Shown here piece after piece: positions 16,417-25,600 of a stretch of 54,466 bases of DNA. The translations under genes were made by a program, and so were the position numbers. Within the stretch, counting starts at the first letter, position 1. The number at the start of each line of letters is the position of its first letter. Under the pieces are notes generated by a model. That model was not told where the DNA came from. It made no database searches and saw only the letters and a list, made by a program, of their open reading frames with translations. This DNA is from an uncultured Lachnospiraceae bacterium (lineage in GTDB: Bacteria; Bacillota; Clostridia; Lachnospirales; Lachnospiraceae): NCBI GenBank assembly GCA_934408585.1, contig CAKRVA010000011.1, forward strand, positions 1 through 54,466, read 5' to 3'.

Positions 16417-17322
16417 TTATAGTTTGAGCTTTGCAAACAAATCTCCAAGGCTTGTTCCAACATTTTCACCGGAACTGAATGATTCTGTATCAAAATCTTC
16501 CACCTCAGATGCTGCCTGCTCTTCTTCTACTGCCTTTATACTCAGGGAAATTTTTCCATCATTGGTATTCAGGACCTTCACCTTAACCTTATCTCCCACC
16601 TTCAGTACTTCGGAAGGTTTTTTGATTCTCTTTTGACAAATCTGGGAAATATGAACAAGTCCGCTCAGACCGTCCTTCAAATCGACAAAAGCTCCATAAG
16701 GCTGCAGACTTTCCACCGTTCCCTCCAGCACTGTTCCCGGTACTACCATGGCAACTTTATGGTCGTGTTCTTCTTTTTTCTGCTCCTTTAAGATTTCCTT
16801 TGCAGATAACACCAGTTTTTCTTTCTCTTTATCTACGGTTATGACGCGAACTTTTAATGATTTGTGCTGATATGGTTCCAAATCTTCTACATAACTCAAA
16901 TCAAGTTGCGATGCCGGTATGAATCCCCGTATTCCTTCTAAATATGCCACAACTCCGCCATTGACTATTTCGGACACTTTTACCATAACATCCGTTTTTT
17001 CTTCCATCATCTGTGTTAAAACATCCCAGGACAGCAAATCATTTGCCTCTTTTCTCGAAAGCAGAATGTTTCCCTGTCCATCATCCATGCTTACCACGGT
17101 GGCTTCTATTTCATCTCCCTCTTTGACATCATTTAACAGGGAGAAATTGGGATCATTGCTCATATCTGCCGCCTTAATAATTCCCTGGGTATAATACTTT
17201 AAATCCAGTACGACCTCTTCTTCATTTACATCAATGACCGTTCCCTTCAGTACATCGCCTTCTTTTATTTTTCGAAAAGATGCTTCCAGCTCCTGTTCGT
17301 AATCCTTCATACTTTCTTCCAT
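16417..17322 (-). CDS. S1 domain RNA-binding protein (RpsA/YpfD-like)
   Basis: The 301-residue product has three S1 repeats at roughly residues 18-90, 103-172 and 190-262. Each has the barrel pattern, for example GDVLKGTVIDVNEEEVVLDL and GTVLEGTVESLQPYGAFVDLKDGLSGLVHISQI. This matches the short, S1-like proteins of Firmicutes, which have fewer repeats than the six-domain enterobacterial S1. It probably binds mRNA and may assist translation. The C-terminal tail is acidic. It sits 24 bases after rubrerythrin; a shared transcript is possible. Confidence 0.88.
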   Translation of the reverse strand: MEESMKDYEQELEASFRKIKEGDVLKGTVIDVNEEEVVLDLKYYTQGIIKAADMSNDPNFSLLNDVKEGDEIEATVVSMDDGQGNILLSRKEANDLLSWDVLTQMMEEKTDVMVKVSEIVNGGVVAYLEGIRGFIPASQLDLSYVEDLEPYQHKSLKVRVITVDKEKEKLVLSAKEILKEQKKEEHDHKVAMVVPGTVLEGTVESLQPYGAFVDLKDGLSGLVHISQICQKRIKKPSEVLKVGDKVKVKVLNTNDGKISLSIKAVEEEQAASEVEDFDTESFSSGENVGTSLGDLFAKLKL

Positions 17323-17346
17323 TGTAGTGTTGCCTCACTTTCGTAT

Positions 17347-17883
17347 TTAATAATTATCTGCCTTTACTTCAAAATAGGCCTGTGGATGTGCACACACCGG
17401 GCATACCTCAGGTGCCTGTTTTCCAATAACTACATGACCGCAGTTGCGGCATACCCATACCGTATCGCCGTCCTTGGAAAAAACAAGTCCTTCCTCAATA
17501 TTGGAAATCAATTTGCGATAACGTTCTTCGTGCTCCTTTTCAATTGCTGCCACTCCACGAAACAGACGTGCAATTTCATCAAATCCTTCTTCTTCCGCCT
17601 CTTTGGCAAACTTGTCATACATATCAGTCCATTCGTAATTTTCGCCCTCTGCCGCATGACCAAGATTTTCCAATGTATCACCAATACCTCCATGCAAAAT
17701 CTTATACCACATTTTTGCGTGTTCACGTTCATTTCCTGCCGTTTCCTCAAAAATTGCTGCAATCTGCTGATAACCATCTTTTTTTGCCTTAGATGCAAAA
17801 TACGTATATTTATTTGTTGCCATCGATTCTCCTGCAAATGCAGACATCAAATTTGCTTCTGTTCTTGTTCCTTTTAAATCCAT
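17347..17883 (-). CDS. rbr: Rubrerythrin
   Basis: The 178-residue product is a full-length rubrerythrin. An N-terminal four-helix di-iron bundle has Glu and EH ligands (ETAGNEREHAKMW, AIEKEHEERY). A C-terminal rubredoxin-like domain has two CxxC pairs (CRNCGH and CPVCAHP). It reduces hydrogen peroxide in the cytoplasm of anaerobes. AAGGAGGA precedes the ATG, and a TTGACA promoter is upstream. I looked for a PerR-type operator in the AT-rich leader but found no convincing match. Confidence 0.95.
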   Translation of the reverse strand: MDLKGTRTEANLMSAFAGESMATNKYTYFASKAKKDGYQQIAAIFEETAGNEREHAKMWYKILHGGIGDTLENLGHAAEGENYEWTDMYDKFAKEAEEEGFDEIARLFRGVAAIEKEHEERYRKLISNIEEGLVFSKDGDTVWVCRNCGHVVIGKQAPEVCPVCAHPQAYFEVKADNY

Positions 17884-17932
17884 AATTGTGTCCTCCTTTT
17901 TTATACATTCTAGTATAAACTTATCATAATAT

Positions 17933-17961
17933 AGTATGCGTTACCCCGATTCACTTGTCAA
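17933..17961 (-). promoter_or_regulatory. Rubrerythrin promoter
   Basis: On the minus strand TTGACA (17956-17961) and CATACT (17933-17938) are 17 bases apart, about 50 bases before the rubrerythrin ATG. Confidence 0.65.
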
Positions 17962-18051
17962 ATTAATCTCGCTTTTTCTCCCTCTTAGCAGATATTGTTT
18001 ATGACGTATATTTTCATGCATTTTGCCAATCCTAATGCCGGAGGTGTTATG

Positions 18052-18204
18052 ATGAAACAAGCTGACAAAGACAAACCAATCCCTACGATTCCGAAAGGCG
18101 TATGGGAAGCAAGCAGACCGGAGCAAAAGGAGAAATCCCCCAGCAGTCCCCAGACGGATTTGCAGGGCAATGGATATCCCCAAAAGAAAACTCCCCGCAC
18201 TTAA
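18052..18204 (+). CDS. Small proline- and lysine-rich protein of 50 residues
   Basis: The ORF has a strong ribosome site, GGAGGT at 18040-18045, six bases before the ATG, and ends inside the stem of a strong intrinsic terminator. A possible promoter is TTAGCA-N16-TATATT around 17985-18012. The product begins MKQADKDKPIPTIPKGVWEA and is rich in Lys, Pro, Ser and Gln, with no hydrophobic segment, so it is probably cytoplasmic and largely disordered. It is divergent from rubrerythrin. I do not recognise a family. The ribosome site and terminator, rather than homology, support it as real; a leader peptide is the alternative. Confidence 0.55.
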   Translation: MKQADKDKPIPTIPKGVWEASRPEQKEKSPSSPQTDLQGNGYPQKKTPRT

Positions 18205-18226
18205 TTGGTGTGGGGAGTTTTCTTTC
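18188..18226. terminator. Bidirectional terminator between the small ORF and the anti-sigma gene
   Basis: AAACTCCCCGCAC (18188-18200) pairs with GTGTGGGGAGTTT (18208-18220) over 13 bp with one wobble, with T-rich tracts on both strands. It can end the rightward small ORF and the leftward anti-sigma operon. Confidence 0.85.
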
Positions 18227-19139
18227 AATATTTTATATTAATACATGGCCTTACTGCTGCTCCGTCATAATCTACCGGAATACCAATGCTTTGGGCTCCC
18301 AGATTAAGTGCTCCAAAAGTTGCTGTTGTATCCTGTATTCCCGGTGTTCTCAGCCACCACTTACATTGAATTGCAATCTTATCATCAATGCGTATTCCCT
18401 GCTTTTCTCCATAGACAGTAGGTGTACAATTCTGATAGGCAAATGCTTTTGGTTCAAATTCATTATAAGATAGTAAAAACACCTTATCTACCGTATCATT
18501 TCCCCCATTTGTATTATAATATGGGTTATTTACATTTTGCAGTTCCGTTTCCAGAACCATCGCCTTTTCCTCATTGGAAAAAGCCACATCATAAAATTCA
18601 CCGTTCAGCCATTTCCGCAAAGAACACTCTTCCCATGTGATTGGCTCTTTTGTATCATGATATGATTTATTTTCCAATCCATATTTACTGATGGCATATA
18701 AAGTATTATCTTTATTCCTTAATACAATCCATTCAATTGGTTCGGGGCCGTTTTCCAGATTACCATCCTGCTCATATTCTCCAAACAGGAAAGTGTCCCC
18801 AACTCCTGCCTCTACTGCAAAAGAAGCCATATCGAATTTTACCTGTGCCCTTCGATAAAGAATCAGGCTAACCAAGGCAATCAGAATCACGGAACATGCA
18901 ATAGATGCAATGATAATCATACGATTCGCCATTTTGTTCTTTTTCAAAAAGCTTATCTCCTTTTCCTCCTCTTCCGCAATCGGGATTTCCGGATTTTTCA
19001 TGTTTTGAAGACTTCTGCTACATGTTTCACATTCACTGAGATGAAGCTTCATCTCTTTATCCGTTGTTTCACTCACAAGCTCATCTATGTACAAAGGTAA
19101 TAAATCTTTTATCATTTCACATGGAATCTTACTTTTCAT
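18225..19139 (-). CDS. Anti-sigma factor with zf-HC2 domain and extracellular DUF6273
   Basis: The N-terminus has the anti-sigma zinc-binding pattern: CEMIKDLLPLYIDEL followed by HLSECETC. One membrane segment lies near residues 70-95. The remaining 200 or so residues would be outside the cell and match DUF6273, with LRKWLNGEFYDVAF, WWLRTPG and AAVRPC. It should hold the ECF sigma factor encoded just upstream until an external signal releases it. The sigma stop overlaps this gene by 11 bases. I start it at the ATG at 19139, preceded by AAAGGAG, rather than the in-frame TTG at 19145. Confidence 0.82.
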   Translation of the reverse strand: MKSKIPCEMIKDLLPLYIDELVSETTDKEMKLHLSECETCSRSLQNMKNPEIPIAEEEEKEISFLKKNKMANRMIIIASIACSVILIALVSLILYRRAQVKFDMASFAVEAGVGDTFLFGEYEQDGNLENGPEPIEWIVLRNKDNTLYAISKYGLENKSYHDTKEPITWEECSLRKWLNGEFYDVAFSNEEKAMVLETELQNVNNPYYNTNGGNDTVDKVFLLSYNEFEPKAFAYQNCTPTVYGEKQGIRIDDKIAIQCKWWLRTPGIQDTTATFGALNLGAQSIGIPVDYDGAAVRPCINIKY

Positions 19140-19617
19140 AATCAAGCTCCTTTCTAAGACGTTCTTTTCCTCTGTAAAAATTCACGCGCGCCCAATTTTC
19201 ATTCTTTCCCATAATTTTGCCTATTTCAGAGAAGGATAAATTACCAAATATGCGCAAATATATGATTTCCCGAAATGGTTCCGGCAAAGAATGAAGCTTC
19301 TGTAATATCTCCATTCTCTCCAAATTTTGCAGACAGACCGTTTCCGTGGAAGATGATTCCGGAAGTTTGGAATCAAGTTCAAAAATATCTTCATATGTCG
19401 GATGCTTTCTGATATATTCGAGATATTTCGTCTTTGCGATTGCACATAACCACGTACTAATGCTGCAGGAATAGTCATACTTATCGATACTGCGTATTGC
19501 CTGATAAAAAGTTTCCTGTGTCAGTTCTTCTGCCAGATCCGGATTGCACGTCCGTGCCATCAAAAACTTATACACGGTCTTTGCGAACTGTTTATAAATT
19601 TCGTCCATGGACTGCAT
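19129..19617 (-). CDS. ECF-type RNA polymerase sigma factor
   Basis: The 162-residue product has sigma region 2 (LMARTCNPDLAEELTQETFYQAIRSI, then ISTWLCAIAKTKYLEYIRK) and region 4 (LPEPFREIIYLRIFGNLSFSEIGKIMG, then NWARVNFYRGKERLRK). It lacks regions 1 and 3, as expected for an ECF factor. GGAGGAA lies four to five bases before the ATG. It is paired with the overlapping anti-sigma gene. A TGTAAC element about 60 bases upstream could be a -35 box for autoregulation, but I cannot confirm its -10 partner. Confidence 0.92.
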   Translation of the reverse strand: MQSMDEIYKQFAKTVYKFLMARTCNPDLAEELTQETFYQAIRSIDKYDYSCSISTWLCAIAKTKYLEYIRKHPTYEDIFELDSKLPESSSTETVCLQNLERMEILQKLHSLPEPFREIIYLRIFGNLSFSEIGKIMGKNENWARVNFYRGKERLRKELDYEK

Positions 19618-19713
19618 ATGCTTCCTCCTCTTAGGTTCCTATCAGTTAATGCAATTAAACCGCTTTTTGTTACAGCCCTTTTATAATAAAATAATTTAAT
19701 TTCCTGTTTTCGT

Positions 19714-20184
19714 CTATTCTTTTCTCTTAACTTCCTTCTGATAATACTGATACGTCATTGCCTCCGCATTCTCCAGAACTTCTCCCTCCGTAACTTTACC
19801 CAGAAAAATGGTATGCGTAGACGTATCCAGTTTTTCAATCAATTCACAGGTCAGATATCCACAGCATTTTGCCAAAATCGGCATATGGTTTTTCACCAGA
19901 TAATCCACCTGTTCAAACTTGTCCACAGTTGCCCCGGATTGAAATCCAAATGTCCCTATGGTCTGCATGCTGGTCTTTTCTGACAGAACAGATACTGCAA
20001 ACTTTTTGCATTCTTCAATACATTTATGGGTATAATGCTTACGATTTATGCTGATGGCTATCGTTGCAGGCGAATCTGATATCTGCATGACACTATTGGC
20101 AGCACATCCCGTCGGACGTCCTTTATCCCATGTGGAAACCAAATATACTCCATAAGTCATCTTTTTCAAAACATCATCCTTCAT
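19714..20184 (-). CDS. Flavin reductase family protein (FMN-binding)
   Basis: The product has the flavin reductase-like split-barrel pattern: MTYGVYLVST, GCAANSVMQISDSPATIAISINR, HKCIEECKKFAVSVLSE and HTIFLGKVTEGEVLEN. These enzymes bind FMN in the cytoplasm and reduce it, or pass electrons to a partner. I start at the ATG at 20184, preceded by GGGGAG eight bases upstream; the longer frame would need a TTG that overlaps that site. No redox partner is adjacent. Confidence 0.85.
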   Translation of the reverse strand: MKDDVLKKMTYGVYLVSTWDKGRPTGCAANSVMQISDSPATIAISINRKHYTHKCIEECKKFAVSVLSEKTSMQTIGTFGFQSGATVDKFEQVDYLVKNHMPILAKCCGYLTCELIEKLDTSTHTIFLGKVTEGEVLENAEAMTYQYYQKEVKRKE

Positions 20185-20213
20185 TTTTGCTCTCCCCAAT
20201 TTTTAAAATATAA

Positions 20214-20242
20214 TTGCTTTTTTTACTAAATCCACCTATAAT
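20214..20242 (+). promoter_or_regulatory. Promoter of the ABC-F gene
   Basis: TTGCTT (20214-20219) and TATAAT (20237-20242) are separated by 17 bases, about 75 bases before the ABC-F ATG. A short dyad TCTGCA-N7-TGCAGA follows in the leader. Confidence 0.6.
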
Positions 20243-20315
20243 TTTATGCATATCTGCACTTTTTATGCAGACCATCAAAACGTAACTATTTGTTCAAATA
20301 AAATGGAGAGTACAC

Positions 20316-21872
20316 ATGAGTATTTTAAATGTAGAACACTTGACACATGGATTTGGCGAACGTGCCATTTTTACAGATGTTTCCTTCCGCCTTCTAAAAG
20401 GCGAGCATATCGGTTTAATTGGTGCAAACGGTGAAGGAAAATCCACGTTTATGAATATTATTACCGGAAAGCTGATGCCCGATGAAGGAAAAATCGAATG
20501 GGCAAAAAATGTCCGTGTCGGTTATCTTGACCAGCATGCCGTCTTGGAAAAAGGAATGACTATTCAGGATGTATTGAAATCTGCATTTGATTTTCTCTTT
20601 GATATGGAAACCCATATGAATGAAATTTGTGATAAAATGGGCGATGCCTCGGAAGAAGAACTGGAACAGTATATGGAAGAGCTTGGAACCATTCAGGATC
20701 TCTTGACCATGCATGATTTCTATCTTATTGACTCCAAGGTAGAGGAAGTTGCAAGAGCTCTCGGGCTCCTTGACCTTGGACTTGACAAAGACGTCACAGA
20801 GTTAAGCGGTGGGCAGCGCACGAAGGTTCTTCTTGGAAAGCTTCTCCTGGAAAAGCCGGATATTCTTCTTTTGGATGAGCCTACCAACTATTTAGACAAG
20901 GAGCATATTGAATGGTTGAAGCGGTATCTGAATGAATATGAAAATGCTTTTATTTTGATTTCACATGACATTCCATTTTTAAATAGTGTCATCAACCTGA
21001 TTTATCATATGGACAATCAGGAACTCAACCGTTATCCCGGTGACTATGATAAATTTCAGGAAGTTTATGCCATGAAAAAATCCCAGTTAGAGGCAGCATA
21101 CAACAAACAGCAAAAGGAAATCGCCGACCTCAAGGATTTCGTTGCCCGTAACAAAGCAAGAGTTGCCACAAGAAATATGGCAATGTCCCGTCAGAAAAAA
21201 CTGGACAAAATGGATATTATTGAACTTGCTGCGGAAAAGCCCAAGCCAGAATTTCACTTTAAAGAAGCTCGTACTCCAAGCCGCTACATTTTTCAGACAA
21301 GCGATTTGGTCATTGGCTACGATGAACCGCTTTCCCGTCCTCTGAATCTGAGTATGGAGCGCGGTCAGAAAATTGTCTTAACCGGAGCAAACGGAATTGG
21401 AAAAACCACACTGCTAAAAAGTATTCTTGGATTGATTCCTCCGCTTGGGGGTAGTGTCGAGCAAGGCGACTATCTTGCAATCGGCTATTTTGAACAGGAA
21501 ATGGACCAGAGTGTTTCTACAACATGTATTGAAGAAATCTGGAAGGAGTTTCCTTCCTATTCACAGTATGAAGTGCGCTCCGCCCTTGCCAAATGCGGTT
21601 TGACAACAAAGCATATCGAGAGTCTTGTAAAAGTATTAAGCGGTGGCGAACAGGCAAAGGTCCGCCTTTGCAAGCTCATCAATAAAGAAACAAATGTCCT
21701 CTTATTGGATGAGCCTACCAATCATCTCGATGTCGACGCAAAGGCAGAATTAAAACGTGCATTATCCGCCTATAAAGGAAGTATTCTCATGGTCTGCCAT
21801 GAACCTGAATTTTACGAAGGTCTTGCTTCTGATGTATGGGATTGTACACAATGGACCACTCGCCTGGTATAA
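20316..21872 (+). CDS. ABC-F family ATP-binding protein
   Basis: The 518-residue protein has two tandem ABC domains and no membrane segments. Domain 1 has GANGEGKST, LSGGQRTKVLLGKLLL and LLLDEPTNYLD. Domain 2 has GANGIGKTT, LSGGEQAKVRLCKLI and LLLDEPTNHLD. They are joined by the ABC-F linker helices (about residues 235-310). It should act on the ribosome as a translation factor of the YbiT/EttA type; a resistance role is less likely because the linker is of ordinary length and the gene lacks an obvious peptide-attenuated leader. GGAGAG precedes the ATG. Confidence 0.92.
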   Translation: MSILNVEHLTHGFGERAIFTDVSFRLLKGEHIGLIGANGEGKSTFMNIITGKLMPDEGKIEWAKNVRVGYLDQHAVLEKGMTIQDVLKSAFDFLFDMETHMNEICDKMGDASEEELEQYMEELGTIQDLLTMHDFYLIDSKVEEVARALGLLDLGLDKDVTELSGGQRTKVLLGKLLLEKPDILLLDEPTNYLDKEHIEWLKRYLNEYENAFILISHDIPFLNSVINLIYHMDNQELNRYPGDYDKFQEVYAMKKSQLEAAYNKQQKEIADLKDFVARNKARVATRNMAMSRQKKLDKMDIIELAAEKPKPEFHFKEARTPSRYIFQTSDLVIGYDEPLSRPLNLSMERGQKIVLTGANGIGKTTLLKSILGLIPPLGGSVEQGDYLAIGYFEQEMDQSVSTTCIEEIWKEFPSYSQYEVRSALAKCGLTTKHIESLVKVLSGGEQAKVRLCKLINKETNVLLLDEPTNHLDVDAKAELKRALSAYKGSILMVCHEPEFYEGLASDVWDCTQWTTRLV

Positions 21873-21889
21873 GGTATAAGATATAAGGG

Positions 21890-21934
21890 CAAGAAGTTGC
21901 AGGGTTTCTCCTGCAACTTCTTGTCTTTTTCTTT
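21890..21934 (+). terminator. Intrinsic terminator of the ABC-F gene
   Basis: A perfect 14-bp stem (21890-21903 with 21910-21923) with a six-base loop is followed by a T-rich tract. It closes the ABC-F transcript before the repeat array begins. Confidence 0.92.
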
Positions 21935-21937
21935 CTC

Positions 21938-22525
21938 TAAGACCTCGTTTCTAGCTTCTTCTGGGTATACGCTCCCTTTTTCTTCTCTTATACCCTCACT
22001 TCTCAGCTTCTTTTGGGTATATGTTCTCTTTTTCTTCCTCTATACCCTCCCAGCCAGCTTCTTCTGGGTGTAAAACTATCTTTTCTCTCTCCTATACCCT
22101 CGCCTCTTGCTTCCTCTGGGTATATTACACTCTTTTCCTTCCTCTATACCCCTACCCCAAGATTCCTTTGGGTATATAACAAGCTTTTTACTATCCTATA
22201 CCCTCCTGTCAGGCTTCCTCTGGGTATATTACACTCTTTTTCTTCCTCTATACCCTCCCAGCCAGCTTCTTCTGGGTGTAAAACAAACTTTTTACTCTCC
22301 TATACCCCCACCCCTAGCTTCCTCTGGGTATATAACAAGCTTTTACTATCCTATACCCTCCTGTCAGGCTTCCTCTGGGTATATTACACTCTTTTTCTTC
22401 CTCTATACCCTCACTTCTAGCTTCCTTTGGGTATAAAACTAACTTTTTACTCTCCTATACCCCCACCGCACATTCTTTTTTCCATAATAAAGGGTATAAA
22501 ATTAACTTTTCCTTCCCCATACCCA
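21938..22525. repeat. Array of about ten 52-bp tandem repeats with TATACCC/GGGTATA dyads
   Basis: TATACCC begins at 21989, 22041, 22093, 22145, 22197, 22249, 22301, 22352, 22404 and 22456, a spacing of 52 bases except for one of 51. In every unit GGGTATA (GGGTGTA in two) follows, beginning 25-26 bases after the TATACCC start (36 in the last). The rest of each unit is pyrimidine-rich on the plus strand. Degenerate half-units flank the array at 21938 and 22519. Units fall into three subtypes ordered as a higher-order block: units 4-5-6 resemble 7-8-9, and units 5 and 8 are identical. No gene, tRNA or CRISPR repeat is present. The array lies between the ABC-F and carB terminators, so neither neighbour needs to transcribe it. 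Function unknown. Confidence 0.93.
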
Positions 22526-22556
22526 ACGCGACATTCCTCTCCATCCATCGCACCGC

Positions 22557-22586
22557 AAAAAAAGAGGAAAAGCAAGCTTTTCCTCT
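22557..22586 (-). terminator. Intrinsic terminator of the gltB-carB operon
   Basis: On the minus strand AGAGGAAAAGC pairs with GCTTTTCCTCT around a two-base loop (22563-22586), followed by at least six T residues (22557-22562). It lies about 40 bases past the carB stop. Confidence 0.92.
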
Positions 22587-22627
22587 TCTGTATCATCCAT
22601 ATATTCAATATCTTCTCACTAGAACAC

Positions 22628-25600
22628 TTATGCCTGATTAATGGTGGAAATCTCAGGTACGGTTTCCTCCAGGACATCTAGCAGAATCTTAACGGTATCC
22701 AGGGAGGTAAACATTGTCACACCATTCTGGACCGCACATCTTCGGATAGCAACACCATCTTCATAATGTACTCCGGAAAGAATTGCTCTTGTATTAATAA
22801 TATAGCTGACATAACCGGCACGGATGGAATCCAGGATTTCAACGCTTCCCTCACTCAGCTTGCCACGAACTCTGGTCCGGACACCATGCTTCTTTAAGAA
22901 TTGAGCGGTTCCTATTGTTGCTTCAATATTGAATCCAAGCTTATAGAAACGCTGAATCAATGGAAGAGCTTCCTCTTTGTCTTCATCTGCAAGCGTTACC
23001 ACAACCGTTCCATAATCCTTCATGCGGACACCGGATGCCTGCAATGCCTTATAAAACGCACGGTTCAGGCGATTGTCATAACCGATTGCCTCACCGGTAG
23101 ATTTCATTTCCGGAGAAAGATAAGCATCCATACCATTCAGTTTTTCGAATGAGAAGGCAGGTGCCTTTACATACCACCGCTTCTGCTCTGCAGGTATCAT
23201 CTCGGTAATTCCCTGCGCCAAGAGGCTTTCTCCTAGCATTACTCTCGTTGCAATCGATACCAGACCAAGTCCGGTAGACTTGGAAAGAAATGGTACACTA
23301 CGGGATGCTCTTGGATTTACTTCGATAATAAATACATTTTCTTCACGGTCTACAATAAACTGGATATTAAACAATCCGCGGATACCAATGGCAAGTCCAA
23401 GACGGGTTGTATAATCTGCAATGGTATCTTTAACCTTCTGTGAAATATCAAACGGCGGATATACGCTGATACTGTCGCCGGAATGCACACCGGTACGCTC
23501 TACCAGTTCCATAATGCCCGGAATAAATACCTGCTCTCCATCACAGATAGCATCTACTTCTACTTCTTTTCCAACGACATATTTATCTACCAGAACCGGT
23601 TTGTCCTTATCGACTTCTACCGCATTCTTTAGGTAGTGACGAAGCATTTCTTCATTGGCAACAATTTCCATTGCACGTCCACCAAGAACGAAGCTTGGAC
23701 GAACAAGTACCGGATAGCCAACCTTTGCTGCTGCCTCAACACCGCTCTCAATATCTGTTACGGCAATTCCCATCGGGTGAGGAATTCCCGTCTTCTGAAT
23801 CATGGTTTCAAACAAATCACGGTCTTCGGCATTATCAATAGCTTCACATCCGGTTCCGATAATCGGAACTCCCTTTTGGGCAAGTGGCTTTGCCAGATTG
23901 ATTGCAGTCTGACCTCCGAGGGAAACGATTACGCCCTTTGGTTTTTCCAATTCCAGCACATTCATAACATCTTCCACGGTCAACGGTTCAAAATACAGTT
24001 TATCGGCAGTTGTATAGTCCGTAGATACCGTTTCTGGATTGTTATTGATTACGATTGCTTCATAGCCGGCTTCCTGAATGGTACGTACCGCATGAACCGT
24101 TGAGTAGTCAAATTCAACTCCCTGTCCGATTCGAATTGGTCCGGAACCAAGCACAACAATCTTTTCACGGTCAGAAACGACAGACTCATTTTCTTCTTCA
24201 TACGTTGAATAAAAGTAAGGGACATAACTGTCAAATTCGCTGGCACACGTGTCAATCATTTTATATACCGGGAAAATATGATTCTTTTTCCGCAGCTCAT
24301 ATACCTGATCTTCTTTCATATCCCAAAGCTCTGCAATATATGCATCGGAAAAGCCGCGTTTCTTGGCTTCTTTCAGTAATTCAATGTTTTCTTCTGATAT
24401 GACACCATTGTCAGGTTTTGTTGCTTCCAATTCTTTTTCAAAGTCGACAATTTTCTTGATTTTATCCAGGAAAAACAAGTCAATCTGTGTTGCATTACAA
24501 AGCTGGGAATGATCTGCACCCATCCACATCAACTGGGCAACTGCATAAATCCGGTCATCTCTTCCCTCCTTCACATAGGAAAGAAGCTCCTCCGTAGACA
24601 TATTCTCACGGTCAAATTTTTCCATATGGATATGGTTCTTATTATCCTCCAGCGAACGTATGGATTTCAGAATACTTTCTTCAAAAGTTCTTCCTACACC
24701 CATAACCTCACCGGTTGCCTTCATCTGCGTACTGAGTACATTCGAAGCATCGGTAAATTTATCAAACGGGAAACGTGGCATTTTTGTTACCACATAGTCC
24801 AAAGTCGGTTCAAAGCATGCCGGTGTATTGGCAAGCTGTATTTCCTCCAGATTCATTCCAACTGCAATCTTGGCAGAAACACGGGCAATCGGATATCCGG
24901 TTGCCTTGGATGCCAGTGCAGAAGAACGTGATACTCTCGGATTTACTTCAATAACATAATAAGAAAATGACTGTGGGTCTAACGCAAACTGTACGTTACA
25001 GCCACCCTTAACTTTCAGGGCACGGATGATTTTTAATGCACTGTCACGCAGCATCTGATATTCTTTGTTCGTCAGTGTCTGACTTGGCGCAACTACGATG
25101 GAATCTCCGGTATGTACTCCCACCGGATCAAGATTTTCCATGTTGCAGACGGTAATTGCGGTATCATTTGCATCCCGCATTACTTCGTATTCAATTTCTT
25201 TATATCCTTTAATGCTCTTTTCTACCAATACCTGATGCACCGGAGATAAAGCAAGTGCATTCTTCATCATTTGCTTCATTTCTTCCGGATTGTAGGCAAA
25301 TCCGCCACCGGAGCCTCCCAGTGTAAATGCCGGACGCAAAATTACCGGATAACCGATTTCTTCTGCTGCCGCAAGTCCCTCCTCAAGGGAATACGTAATC
25401 TGGGAAGGAACCACCGGTTCCCCTATCCGCTCACAGAGCTCTTTAAAAAGTTCACGGTCCTCGGCACATTCAATACTTTCGGCGTCCGTTCCCAAAAGCT
25501 CGATTTCACATTCCTTCAGGACGCCCTTCTTTTCAAGCTGCATGGCAAGATTCAATCCGGTCTGTCCTCCGATTCCGGGAACAATGGCATCCGGTCTTTC

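Noticed and set aside
17884..17940. PerR operator in the rubrerythrin leader
   Set aside because: The AT-rich stretch does not match the TTATAAT-N-ATTATAA pattern at enough positions.
17941..18228. Ninety-five-codon hydrophobic frame on the minus strand opposite the small ORF
   Set aside because: Its start lies inside the terminator, it has no ribosome site, and the plus-strand ORF has far better signals.
21938..22525. CRISPR array
   Set aside because: Only short 7-base arms and a linker are shared, the intervening sequences are themselves related, and no cas gene is near.
22013..22681. Open frames of 84-135 codons on the plus strand across the 52-bp array
   Set aside because: They arise because the pyrimidine-rich repeat lacks stop codons. 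None has a ribosome site, and 52 is not a multiple of three, so each frame reads successive units differently.
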